A program made the translations under genes and the position numbers. Under the pieces are notes generated by a model. That model made no database searches. It saw only the letters and a program-made list of their open reading frames with translations, and had not been told where the DNA came from. A stretch of 64,000 bases of DNA from contig NZ_JAGYWA010000004.1 in assembly GCF_018383905.1 (NCBI RefSeq), positions 62,001 through 126,000 on the forward strand, written 5' to 3'. This DNA is from Flavobacterium branchiicola. GTDB lineage: Bacteria > Bacteroidota > Bacteroidia > Flavobacteriales > Flavobacteriaceae. This document shows positions 50,300 to 59,700 of this stretch, in pieces (position 1 is the stretch's first letter; every line of letters starts with the position of its first letter).

Positions 50300-50436
50300 T
50301 TAGACTGACTTAGATTTTTAGATTGCTGGATATTCATAAAAAACAAAACCCGCTTCATAATGTGAAGCGGGTTTTATTATTATGTAATTCTAAGAAATCC
50401 AAGTTAGTCTAAAAAGTCTAACAATCTAAAGAAAGT
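50300..50436. repeat. 7-base TAGACTT-type word palindrome around a terminator
   Basis: Left arm words TAGACTT, TTAGACT, GACTTAG, TTTTTAG; right arm TAGTCTAAAAAGTCTAAC, AATCTAAAG, AAGTCTTA. It fills the gap between the convergent DUF721 and ndk genes and encloses the terminator at 50344-50376. Confidence 0.6.
50344..50376 (+). terminator. two-way rho-independent terminator
   Basis: AAAACCCGCTTCA-TAATG-TGAAGCGGGTTTT, a 13-bp perfect stem flanked by A and T runs, between the convergent DUF721 gene and ndk. Confidence 0.88.
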
Positions 50437-50442
50437 CTTAAA

Positions 50443-50862
50443 TTAGAATTGCTCTCTTCCAGCAAAGTGGAATGCACCTTCGATTGCAGCGTTTTCGTCG
50501 CTGTCAGATCCGTGAACTGCATTTTCTCCAATAGAAGTTGCGTATGCTTTACGAATAGTTCCTTCAGCAGCTTCAGCTGGGTTTGTAGCTCCAATTAAAG
50601 TTCTGAAATCTTCTACTGCGTTGTCTTTTTCTAAAATTGCAGCAACAATTGGTCCGCGAGACATAAATTCAACTAATTCTCCGTAGAAAGGTCTTTCAGC
50701 GTGTACTGCATAAAATGCCTGAGCATCTGCTACAGTTAATTGAGTTAATTTTAATGAAACGATTTTGAAACCTCCATTAGTAATCATTGCTAGGATATTC
50801 CCGATGTGTCCGTTTGCAACTGCATCCGGTTTAATCATTGTAAAAGTTCTATTTGTTGCCAT
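50443..50862 (-). CDS. ndk: nucleoside diphosphate kinase
   Basis: Transfers the terminal phosphate of ATP to other nucleoside diphosphates. The 139-residue protein has [17 protein letters not shown] (residues 4-20), and [12 protein letters not shown] near residue 115 with the phospho-accepting His. [22 protein letters not shown] and [12 protein letters not shown] also match the family. Length is normal. It is single, with a TACTTTTG box 25 bases upstream and a terminator shared with the convergent DUF721 gene. Confidence 0.98.
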   Translation of the reverse strand: MATNRTFTMIKPDAVANGHIGNILAMITNGGFKIVSLKLTQLTVADAQAFYAVHAERPFYGELVEFMSRGPIVAAILEKDNAVEDFRTLIGATNPAEAAEGTIRKAYATSIGENAVHGSDSDENAAIEGAFHFAGREQF

Positions 50863-50887
50863 TTTATTGCTTATTTTTAATTTTGTG

Positions 50888-50895
50888 CAAAAGTA
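50888..50895 (-). promoter_or_regulatory. candidate -7 box (TACTTTTG) for ndk
   Basis: Minus-strand TACTTTTGC lies 25 bases before the ndk ATG at 50862; the upstream TTG is not at standard spacing. Confidence 0.45.
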
Positions 50896-51024
50896 TACTT
50901 TTTTTATGAATTGATTTTAATAAATTCATAATTAAAACACAATGGAATAATGTTTTTGATTAAATTTTGTCATTATACCGTATTAGTAATAAAAGAGAGG
51001 TTATTAAAGTGAAAATGATAATGA

Positions 51025-51053
51025 CAAAAAAAAGACGCACAGTTGTGCGTCTC
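51025..51053 (-). terminator. rho-independent terminator of the acyltransferase-like gene
   Basis: AGACGCAC-AGTT-GTGCGTCT stem; on the minus strand it is followed by a T-run. It lies 21 bases past the stop of the gene at 51074. Confidence 0.85.
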
Positions 51054-51073
51054 TCCATATATAATGAAACCAA

Positions 51074-52345
51074 TTAAACTTTAAATATTAATTTATTTCT
51101 ATAGAATATCCATAAAATAAATGTCCAGATCCCCACATAAACTAAAGCGCCAGCAAGTGAGGCTGTCATTGGATTGGTAAAAAATGGCGCAATCCAAAAA
51201 CGATATAAGTAATCTAAAAGATTGGTTTGTTCTTCCGGATTTTGTGGATTCTGAAATTGTATCATTACCAAGGCCTGCGGAATGATTTGTGAACTAAAGA
51301 AAACAATCATTGGGTTGACTCCCCAGATTAAAAATGGTTTGAAGCCTTTTTTGTAATCTGCAATGTCGATTACGAAATATAATATCGTTAAAAATACTGT
51401 TGCTAATCCTGTCGTATACAATACATAACTACTTGTCCATAGTGATTTGTTTATTGGGAAAACGATATCCCACATTAAGCCAAAAAAGATTAGTAGAGTT
51501 CCTGCGATACCCATTTTTTGTGCTTTTTGAATTTTTGTTGTATTAAGTTGTAGTAATTGTCCAATTAAAAGACCAATAATACCATTTATTATTGATGGAA
51601 TTGTACTTAAAATTCCTTCCGGGTCCCATGTTAGAGTTTCGCGGTACATATGACCTTTAAGTAAAATGCTGTCAACCCAGGAAGCTAAATTGGTTCCTTT
51701 GTCCAGATTCGCCTCTCCAAATCCCGGAACAGGAATTAAAGTCATGATCGCCCAATATCCTAATAATAAAAAGATTCCGGTAAGAATTTGTGTTCTTTGG
51801 CTGGTCTTTAAATAAAGTAGGGAAACAACAAAATAAACAACTGCGATTCGTTGTAAAACGCCTGGTAATCGTACATCATGATAAGCTTCGATGCCACTAT
51901 AAGCTAAAATGAGATAGACAAGTAAAATAGAAAAAGCCAGAATGTTTTTGATTTTTGAACTGAAACTTCCCATTAATGCGTAGCCAACCATTATTGTAAT
52001 GGCTAAACGACCAATTAAAAGTGGAATACCTTCAAGTCCAAATAACTGAATTTTTCCGAAAAAGTTGAAGAAAATCCCCAAACAAAGCATTCGTAAGGAA
52101 CGTACCAGAATTTTGTTAAAAGTAGTGCCATCATAAAATTTATCCGGCATTGCGAGTGGAACTGCAACACCCATAATAAATATGAAAAATGGAAAAACTA
52201 AATCGGTTGGCGTACAGCCATGCCATTCGGAATGCAGTAAAGGTGCGTAAACATGTCCCCAGTCTCCCGGATTGTTTACAATAGTCATTAATAAAATTGT
52301 TAGTCCACGAAAGACATCTAGCGAAATTAAGCGTTCTTTTACCAT
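51074..52345 (-). CDS. heparan-alpha-glucosaminide N-acetyltransferase-like membrane protein (second copy)
   Basis: A 423-residue polytopic membrane protein of the same DUF5009/COG4299 group as the one at 37317. It has RLISLDVFRGLTILLMTIVNNPGDW (residues 5-29) and HGCTPTDLVFPFFIFIMGVAVPLAM with the conserved His of the family (WHGCTPTDLVFPFF), then about ten further helices. Unlike the first copy, it keeps the His/Cys-containing loop, so it is the more canonical member. The acceptor, perhaps an envelope amino sugar, is unknown. It is monocistronic with a terminator behind it. Confidence 0.85.
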   Translation of the reverse strand: MVKERLISLDVFRGLTILLMTIVNNPGDWGHVYAPLLHSEWHGCTPTDLVFPFFIFIMGVAVPLAMPDKFYDGTTFNKILVRSLRMLCLGIFFNFFGKIQLFGLEGIPLLIGRLAITIMVGYALMGSFSSKIKNILAFSILLVYLILAYSGIEAYHDVRLPGVLQRIAVVYFVVSLLYLKTSQRTQILTGIFLLLGYWAIMTLIPVPGFGEANLDKGTNLASWVDSILLKGHMYRETLTWDPEGILSTIPSIINGIIGLLIGQLLQLNTTKIQKAQKMGIAGTLLIFFGLMWDIVFPINKSLWTSSYVLYTTGLATVFLTILYFVIDIADYKKGFKPFLIWGVNPMIVFFSSQIIPQALVMIQFQNPQNPEEQTNLLDYLYRFWIAPFFTNPMTASLAGALVYVGIWTFILWIFYRNKLIFKV

Positions 52346-52491
52346 TGATTTTGGGTAAATTGGTTAGTTAATAATATAAAAATCGCTATTTGGTTTAATC
52401 TGTAAAAATCGAGAGAAGAAGGTGGTTATTTGTTTCTCAGAATTATTACGTTTTTTTTACCACCTATTTGGTGGCTGATTTTTTATTTTTT

Positions 52492-54081
52492 TTAAATGGT
52501 TATAATGTTAAAATTCATTTCTAAAGGTTTTAGCTTTTGTAATAAAAGCGGAACCAGTTGATCGCCTTTCTCTAGATAAAACTCAGAAAAATTGCTTTGA
52601 CGCTCTTGTAAGCTATTGTTCGGAAACAATTCACATTGTAAATCTGTTACACGTTGTAACAGATCACTTAGTTTTCTTTTTTGAGCTTTTAGTAATCGCT
52701 TTTCAAGATTTTCTAAACCCTTTTTCTGTTTTATTTCCTGCGCTTTTACAGCTCCCGAAAATGATTTATCGGTTTGATTCGCCAGTTCGTAAAGATATTC
52801 AAATTGTTTTTCCAATATCTCTTTTTGCGGTGTTAAATCAATAGGGAAAGGGGATAATTTATGTGTAATAGCATTCACTAAATTGGCGGGTTTAGTAAAT
52901 AAATCCTGCCAGCTTAATCCTAATTTATCTGCTTTTTGAGCTTGTTTTTCTGTGCTTAACAAAACAGAATTACGAACTAAAAGTATAGGGAAAGTAATGT
53001 TTACGGCATCAAAGAAGGATTTCAATTCCAGCCAATATGCAATTTCTCCGCCTCCGCCAATATAACATAAATTGGGAAGTATAATTTCCTGATATAAAGG
53101 ACGCATAATTACATTTGGACTAAATTTCTCCGGATTATTATTCAGTAGTTTTAAAATTTCTTCTTTAGAAAATGAAATCTTAGTATTGTTAACGATGTAT
53201 TTATCATTCTCAAAAATGATTCTTTCCCGAAGATTATCTTCAATATAAAATAAATTAATCTCACGAGGATTTACCTGAATGGTATAATCTTTTAGCTCTT
53301 CAATTGTTTTTTGGACTGCTTTATAAGAAGTCTGATTCTCTAATTCTTCTTTTATATAAGGGATAAAAGCACGTTTTAAATAAGCATCATCAGCATCTAA
53401 AATAACCAGACCGTAAGCAGAAAATAAGCTATTGGCTAAATAACGTGTTGCATCAGCCAGATTATCATGTTTTAGATAAGCATCTTCAAAAAGATTTTTT
53501 AAAGTATTTGCATTTGTGCTTGAACCTAATTCAGCAGCATAAATTTCAAAAAATTCGGTCAAACCTTCAGTGGAAAGCCTTCCAACAGGACCTGTACTTT
53601 CTTTGTTCCATCTAAACTTTTTCCCTTTAAAATTAAAATAATTAATTTCTTCAAAGTCATGATCTTCTGTTGCCATCCAGTAAATCGGAACAAAATTATA
53701 GGTTGGATATTTCGATTTTAATTCTTTGGTTAAATTAATGGTCGAAATAATTTTATATAAGAAATAAAGGGGACCGCTAAATAAATTTAACTGATGTCCG
53801 GTTGTAATTGTAAATGTATTTTCTAAAGCTAAAAGTTCAATATTTTGTTTCGTTAAATCTGAAATTTCGATATTTTGATATTGCTTTTTTAAAGTCTGAA
53901 CCAAAGGAATCCTGTTGTTGGCATCAAAATTCAATTCCTTTTCGGTGATTTGCTTTTCAAAATTTTCCAGGGTAGGAAAATGATTGTATAAAGATTGTAA
54001 GCTGTTTTTTTGATCTAAATAATCTTGTATCAAGGTCGAGAAATATCCTGAAGTTTGATAGCTGATACAGTCGGTAGGCAT
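52492..54081 (-). CDS. bshC: bacillithiol biosynthesis cysteine-adding enzyme BshC
   Basis: Last step of bacillithiol synthesis: it ligates cysteine to glucosaminyl-malate. The 529-residue protein shows the family pattern TTGHQLNLFSGPLYFLYK (about residues 91-108), PIYWMATEDHDFEEINYF (127-144, HxxE-like active region), PTGPVGRL-like STGPVGRLS and GGGGEIAYWLELKSFF (about 344-359), plus a coiled-coil segment near 430-480. The other bsh genes are not in the window. Use of bacillithiol is known in Bacteroidota. The start MPTDCISYQTSGYFS is a normal family start. A 271-base divergent region separates it from the MFS gene. Confidence 0.95.
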   Translation of the reverse strand: MPTDCISYQTSGYFSTLIQDYLDQKNSLQSLYNHFPTLENFEKQITEKELNFDANNRIPLVQTLKKQYQNIEISDLTKQNIELLALENTFTITTGHQLNLFSGPLYFLYKIISTINLTKELKSKYPTYNFVPIYWMATEDHDFEEINYFNFKGKKFRWNKESTGPVGRLSTEGLTEFFEIYAAELGSSTNANTLKNLFEDAYLKHDNLADATRYLANSLFSAYGLVILDADDAYLKRAFIPYIKEELENQTSYKAVQKTIEELKDYTIQVNPREINLFYIEDNLRERIIFENDKYIVNNTKISFSKEEILKLLNNNPEKFSPNVIMRPLYQEIILPNLCYIGGGGEIAYWLELKSFFDAVNITFPILLVRNSVLLSTEKQAQKADKLGLSWQDLFTKPANLVNAITHKLSPFPIDLTPQKEILEKQFEYLYELANQTDKSFSGAVKAQEIKQKKGLENLEKRLLKAQKRKLSDLLQRVTDLQCELFPNNSLQERQSNFSEFYLEKGDQLVPLLLQKLKPLEMNFNIITI

Positions 54082-54314
54082 AATTTTAGATTTATTTTTG
54101 ATAGCTGTAAATTTAATGAAAATATGCAGTTAAAAATGCTTTTAACGATTGCTTATGATTTGATTTTTGTTTTTTCTTTTAAAGGTCATAAAATGAGGTT
54201 TTTATTTTAGGCTCTGAAATAAATGTATTTGATGTAAAATGCATATAATTTGTTAAAAAGAACAAGTGTTTTAAAACTATTGGTTTTGAATGTGAATTAT
54301 TAATAACGAAATTC

Positions 54315-54322
54315 TATTTTTG
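54315..54322 (+). promoter_or_regulatory. candidate -7 box (TATTTTTG) for the MFS gene
   Basis: TATTTTTG lies 30 bases before the ATG at 54353. The rest of the 54082-54352 gap shows no other clear signal. Confidence 0.4.
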
Positions 54323-54352
54323 TAATCGAAAAAGAAGTTATATCAGTTTTAC

Positions 54353-55630
54353 ATGAAAAATGACCCAAATAAAAAGAACTCCTTAAAACATGTTCTTTTT
54401 GGAAGCTTAATAGGCACCACAATCGAATTTTTTGATTTTTATATTTATGCCAATGCAGCAGTATTGGTTTTTCCTCAATTATTTTTTCCAAGTGCAGATT
54501 CGACAATGGCAACGCTGGAATCGTTAGCTACCTTTTCAATTGCTTTTTTATCACGTCCGTTAGGTTCTGCTTTTTTTGGCCATTATGGAGATAAAATTGG
54601 ACGAAAATTTACTTTGGTTGCAGCATTGTTAACCATGGGGATTTCTACAGTTGCAATTGGTTTTTTGCCAAGTTATGCCAGTATTGGTGTTGCGGCTCCA
54701 TTATTGTTGATGTTATGTCGATTTGGACAAGGTGTTGGTTTAGGAGGCGAGTGGGGAGGTGCTGTTTTACTGGCTATTGAAAATGCGCCGCCAAATAAAC
54801 GGGCCTGGTACGGAATGTTTCCGCAACTAGGAGCCCCAATTGGATTGTTGCTTTCCGGTGGTACTTTTTTATTCTTAACCGATTCGATGGGTAATGAAGA
54901 TTTTATGAATTATGGCTGGAGAATTCCATTTATTGCGAGTTCACTTTTGGTTGTAGTTGGTTTTTATATCCGTACAAAAATTACAGAAACACCTTCGTTT
55001 GAAAATTCAAAAAAAGAACAGGAAGAAGTAAAAGTACCGTTTTTGGAATTGGTTAAATCCTATAAAAATCAATTGATTTTTGGAACATTTGCTGCAATAA
55101 CAACTTTTTTGGTTTTTTATTTAATGACTGTTTTTACATTAAGCTGGGCAACTTCAGATTTAGGAATCGTTAAAAGAGACGGACTATTAATACAACTCTT
55201 CTCTGTACTGTTTTTTGCAATTTTTATTCCGGTTTCTGCTGTAGTGGCTGATAAAATTGGACGTCGTAAAATGCTTATTTTGGCCACAGCAGCAATCGCT
55301 ATTTTTGGTTTTTTCTTTTCGTACTTTTTAAAGACCGGAAATATATCTTTAGTTACGACTTTCGCCTGTATTGGTATGGCTTTAATGGGATTTACTTATG
55401 GGCCTTTAGGAACATTTTTATCAGAGTTATTTCCAACCAATGTTCGATATTCCGGTGCTTCATTGACTTTTAATTTAGCAGGAATTCTTGGAGCTGCTTT
55501 TGCGCCAATGATTGCAATTTGGCTGGCAAAGACTTATGATGTAAGCTATGTGGGCTTCTATTTGACATCAGCAGCACTTATTTCATTAATTTCATTTTTT
55601 GTCATAAGTAAAGAAGAACATAAATTTTGA
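54353..55630 (+). CDS. MFS transporter, metabolite:H+ symporter (MHS) type
   Basis: A 425-residue, 12-helix transporter of the MHS group, which includes proline/betaine and 2-oxoglutarate permeases. Helix 1 GSLIGTTIEFFDFYIYANAA (residues 14-33) and the loop RPLGSAFFGHYGDKIGRKFTL (about 65-85, MFS motif) are typical; QGVGLGGEWGGAVLLAIENAP (about 125-145) is the family's helix 4 signature. The substrate is not decided by sequence. It is a single gene; a small regulator operon begins 100 bases downstream. Confidence 0.9.
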   Translation: MKNDPNKKNSLKHVLFGSLIGTTIEFFDFYIYANAAVLVFPQLFFPSADSTMATLESLATFSIAFLSRPLGSAFFGHYGDKIGRKFTLVAALLTMGISTVAIGFLPSYASIGVAAPLLLMLCRFGQGVGLGGEWGGAVLLAIENAPPNKRAWYGMFPQLGAPIGLLLSGGTFLFLTDSMGNEDFMNYGWRIPFIASSLLVVVGFYIRTKITETPSFENSKKEQEEVKVPFLELVKSYKNQLIFGTFAAITTFLVFYLMTVFTLSWATSDLGIVKRDGLLIQLFSVLFFAIFIPVSAVVADKIGRRKMLILATAAIAIFGFFFSYFLKTGNISLVTTFACIGMALMGFTYGPLGTFLSELFPTNVRYSGASLTFNLAGILGAAFAPMIAIWLAKTYDVSYVGFYLTSAALISLISFFVISKEEHKF

Positions 55631-55698
55631 TTCATTTTTTAGATCGAATATAAAGCAGCAACATAAAAAATTGCTGCTTTTTTTGTCAGTTAAAAAAG

Positions 55699-55720
55699 TA
55701 TTTAGATATTTGTCTAAATA
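55699..55720. promoter_or_regulatory. operator candidate: TATTTAGA-N6-TCTAAATA palindrome
   Basis: A perfect 8-bp inverted repeat with a six-base spacer, 10 bases before the sdpR start. ArsR-type repressors of this group are autorepressors, so this is the likely binding site. Confidence 0.6.
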
Positions 55721-55730
55721 TATAAATGTA

Positions 55731-55985
55731 ATGAACGATATTTTTAAAGCATTAAATGACGCGACCAGAAGAGAAATTCTGGAACTCTTAAAACAGAAAG
55801 ATTTATCTGCCGGAGAAATTGCCGATGCTTTTAATATTTCCAAACCAAGTATTTCACATCATTTAGATATTTTGAAACGTGCAGACTTAATTACGTCTGA
55901 AAAAAAAGGGCAATTCATCATTTACGCCATCAATACCACCATAATGGAAGATGTTTTGCAATGGATATTAACTTTTAAAAAATAA
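55731..55985 (+). CDS. sdpR: ArsR/SdpR-family autorepressor
   Basis: An 84-residue winged-helix repressor: IFKALNDATRREILELLKQK (residues 4-23), AGEIADAFNISKPSISHHLDILK (recognition helix, about 27-49) and a wing SEKKGQFIIYAIN. No metal-binding cysteines, so it is not a metal sensor. It is followed after three bases by an SdpI-type gene, the same pairing as in the Bacillus sdpRI operon, where SdpI sequesters SdpR at the membrane (known from Bacillus). I start it at ATG 55731; a TTG start upstream lies within the operator palindrome. Confidence 0.85.
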   Translation: MNDIFKALNDATRREILELLKQKDLSAGEIADAFNISKPSISHHLDILKRADLITSEKKGQFIIYAINTTIMEDVLQWILTFKK

Positions 55986-55988
55986 AAA

Positions 55989-56648
55989 ATGAATCTAGAA
56001 TTTAAAAAAGAGCTCCCTTTAATTGGAATTGTTTTGATTCCCTTTATTTATTTAGCAACAGTTTGGAACAGTCTTCCTGAAAGAGTTCCTATACATTGGA
56101 ATTCAAGTGGAGAAATAGATGGATGGGGAAATAAACTTACCTTGATTGCTATGCTTTTTATCCTTCCTGTTTTAACTTATGTAATTATGTCTAGGATTAC
56201 GAAAATTGATCCCAAGAAGAGAATGTCTTTGATGGGAGGAAAATTGTATCAGCTTAAATTTGTCTTGGTTCTTTTTATGTCAATTTTGGCTTTATTTATT
56301 ATATACAGTACTAAAAGTCAATCTATTTCCAGCCCAAGTTTTATATTCGCACTTTGCGGCGCTTTGTTTATGATTTTGGGGAATTATTTTAAAGTAATAC
56401 AGCCCAATTATTTTATAGGAATTAAAACTCCGTGGACATTAGAGCATCAGGAAGTATGGAAAACAACGCATCTATTTGCAGGTAAAATTTGGTTTATAGG
56501 AGGCTTAATCGTCATTTTAGGAAGCTTAGTTTTCGAAAGTGCTATTTTCTCTAAAGTATTTCTGATAATTGTTTTTAGTATAACACTTGCACCCATTGCT
56601 TATTCTTATTTAAAATTCAAAAGTCTCAAAAAGAAAGGAAGTTTATAA
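55989..56648 (+). CDS. sdpI: SdpI family membrane protein
   Basis: A 219-residue protein with about six membrane helices and the DUF1648 N-terminal motif LPERVPIHWNSSGEIDGWG (about residues 29-47), then the SdpI domain (NYFKVIQPNYFIGIKTPWTLEHQEVWKTTHLFAGKIW, about 135-171). In Bacillus SdpI gives immunity to the SdpC toxin and controls SdpR; here no toxin gene accompanies it, so it may sense or resist an external membrane-active peptide (inference). It is co-transcribed with sdpR and closed by a strong terminator. Confidence 0.88.
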   Translation: MNLEFKKELPLIGIVLIPFIYLATVWNSLPERVPIHWNSSGEIDGWGNKLTLIAMLFILPVLTYVIMSRITKIDPKKRMSLMGGKLYQLKFVLVLFMSILALFIIYSTKSQSISSPSFIFALCGALFMILGNYFKVIQPNYFIGIKTPWTLEHQEVWKTTHLFAGKIWFIGGLIVILGSLVFESAIFSKVFLIIVFSITLAPIAYSYLKFKSLKKKGSL

Positions 56649-56725
56649 ATCAATTAATTATTGACGATGGTAAAAGTTATAGTTGTTCTGGTGACATTAG
56701 TTATACGTTATTTTATAAAGTTGTA

Positions 56726-56763
56726 AAAACAAAAAGGTTCGCATTAGCGAACCTTTTTGTTTT
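56726..56763 (+). terminator. strong two-way terminator
   Basis: AAAACAAAAAGGTTCGC-ATTA-GCGAACCTTTTTGTTTT, a perfect 17-bp stem between the convergent sdpI and large secreted protein genes, serving both. Confidence 0.92.
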
Positions 56764-56770
56764 GAGTTAA

Positions 56771-59700
56771 TTATCGTTTCAAAGAAAAATGCCCTCTGTA
56801 TTCTTTTCCATTTAATCGGGTCACAACAAACCAGTAATCAGATGGAGGTTGTTCTTCACCAAGATAATTTCCATCCCAAGAAGTGTTTTTGCCTAATTCT
56901 TTGATAAGTTTTCCATATCGGTCATAGATTCTAATTCCTGTATTGGGAGCTAAATAAGCAAAATCTATTGTCCAGTAATCATTGAAAGAATCATTGTTTG
57001 GAGTGAAGAATTTCGGATACGGAAGTTCTTCAACAAAATTGATACAGTCTCCTGTTGTAGCTTCCAGGATATTTATTGTTACCGGTATTCTGTCACTTTC
57101 GCAATTGTTAATGGTTTGCGAAGTATAATAAGTGATGCCGTTTTCAAGCAAAGTTGATTCAGCTAAAGTAATTGACGAAGAACTGCTTTCGTACCATTTT
57201 GTATTTTGTCCGTTGATTTTGATATCGCTAATTTTTGCATTTTTCTGAATACAGAATTGTTGAGGAGAATCAGCAATTGGATTTTGAGTGTCTTGTACTT
57301 TTACGGTGATGGCAAATCTCTCACTTTCACAATTATTAAGAGTTTGTGTGACATAATAAATACGGCTTTGTAATAAAGTTGTTTCTACAAGAATGTCACC
57401 GCTAGATGCGGCGTCATACCATTTAAGATTTGTTCCGTTTATATTAAGGTCTTCGATGGTTGCAATTTGATCAATACAAAATTCCTGATTGTTTTTTCCT
57501 GTTGGTAATTCGGTATTGTAAACCCGAACTAAAACTGGTGTTCTGTCGCCTTCGCAACCAATAGTTTGTGATGCATAATAGGTTCTGTTATCTTCTAATA
57601 AGGTGGTATTTGGTAAGGTTGATGCAGAAAAAGCTGTATCGTACCATTTTATGTTTTGTCCAAGCATTATTATGTCACTCAATTTTGTATTTTCTTTTTT
57701 ACAGAATTTTGTATTGCCATTTAAGACTGGTGCAGATGGCATGTTTACGATTGAGACTGTAATTCCTAATCTTGGACCTTCGCAAGTATTTATAGTCTGC
57801 GAAGCATAATATGTTTTTCCGTCAACGAGATTTGTCGCTTCAGTAAGTAAATTGCCATTTGTAAGTGCATTATACCATTTTATTGATGCTCCGGTAATTT
57901 CAAGGTTTTCAAGTGTTGGATTGTTTCCACTACAAATTTGCTGGTTTGTATTTCCTGTTGGAGCCGGAGTGTTTTGAATGTCAATGCTTACAGAAGTTCT
58001 TTCGCTCTCACAACCATTTACAGTTTGCGATGCATAATAAGTTTTACCATTTTGAAGTAAAGTAGTATTTGGTAAAAGTGATCCTGCAGTTAATGCATCA
58101 TACCATTTAATGTTTTGCCCTGTTATCGAAATATTGTTCAGCGTTGCATTTTGCTGAATACAGAATGATTGAGGGGAATTTGTAGTTGGCAAAGGTTGAC
58201 TTATAATTGTAACCGTTTGATTTTGATGTGAAATATTTCCGTTTCCATCATCATAATTCCAAACGATGATATAGGTTCCCGGCAATGAGTATGACAATGG
58301 ATTTGTTGTAGTGCCTATAATTGCACCTGCGCAAACATCTGTAGAAGTTGGAACGATATTTACAATTGTATTGCAATCACCAGTTATGGTTGGTAGAGTT
58401 GCTAGATCTGGAACAGGAGCTTCTATGTCGCCAATAACAACATTAATTTTTTTAGTATCATCACAACCTTGTGTTCCAGTAATTGTACAGCGATATTCTC
58501 CACTATTAATCGCCGTAGCATTTGATATAGTTGGATTTTGGTCAGTTGATGTAAATCCGTTTGGGCCTGTCCAGGAATAATTTGTTCCTCCAGATGCTTT
58601 TAGTTCTAGTGCTTTGCCAATGCAGACTGGGGAGTTGCTGGTGGCCATTGGATTTGAAAGACAATCTTGGAATTTTATTAAAAAAGCATCAGCAGTATTA
58701 GGGGTATAACTATTAATTCTAGGGTAAAGATTCGGTTGATATGTATCTGGAGTTGCTATATTGGTTGAACTGTTTGTTGCGCCTGCAAGATAAATATTTG
58801 ACTTGTTGTCTACATATGTGGTCAGAGCATTATCTGCCATTTCCCCGCCAAAGTATGTTGCCCATTCTCTTTGCCCATCGGTATTAAATTTTACGAGATA
58901 AGATTCTGTTCCCGTATTTTTATTTTCCTGATATGCGTTTGGTGTTACAGAAAATCCACCTTCATCTCTGCCAGTAAAATATAGAGAACCATTTTTAGTA
59001 ACAGATCCACCTAATGTTTCTGGGAAAAAGTATGATCCCCAAATTTTGTAACCGTCAGGATTAAATTTATAGATGCAACCACTTTTCGATAGCGCATTTT
59101 GGATAAAATTTTCTTGAAAAACACCTGAATTACTAATGTTTAATAGACTATTTGTCTCTCCGAAACTATAAATATTGTCATTAGAGTCTAAACCTATATT
59201 AGCAAAATAATCATCACCTTCTCCTCCAAAATATGTTCCCCATACTCTATTTCCATTGGGTGTGAATTTTGCTAAGAAGCCATCTAATTTGTGGTTTGTT
59301 TCCTGATAAGAATTTACGCTCGATATATTGTTGTTACTTCTTGAAGATCCAAGAACAATAATATTTCCGTCTGAATCAAATTCGGCATCAAGAATGCCAT
59401 CTATATCGCTTCCTCCGTAATATGTAGCCCACTGTCTGATTCCACTCGTGTTAAATTTAGCAATAAACCCATCTGGGGTATCATTGATTAAATTTCCGGC
59501 ATTAATTTGGTGAGAATTAGGCGTAGAAATATTCTCCTTACTACTAGTTTCACCGAAAATATAAAAGTTTTCATTGGAATCAATTAATATACTATTTATG
59601 GATTCATTTATTAAGCCACCATAATAGGTTCCCCATTCTCTTATACCATTAGAATCGAATTTTGCAATAAATCCATCAAAATACCGACTTTTAACAGGTT

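Noticed and set aside
52460..52490. CCACC-TATTT-GGTGG hairpin with T-run after bshC
   Set aside because: The T-run follows on the plus strand, but the flanking genes are both on the minus strand, so it does not terminate either.
56668..56727. 19-codon hydrophobic open frame (MVKVIVVLVTLVIRYFIKL) after sdpI
   Set aside because: Tempting as a mini-toxin next to SdpI, but it is very short, has no clear start signal and runs up to the terminator; too weak to list as a gene.
57568..57809. Two overlapping plus-strand open frames inside the large secreted protein gene
   Set aside because: Antisense shadows of the Ig-like repeats.
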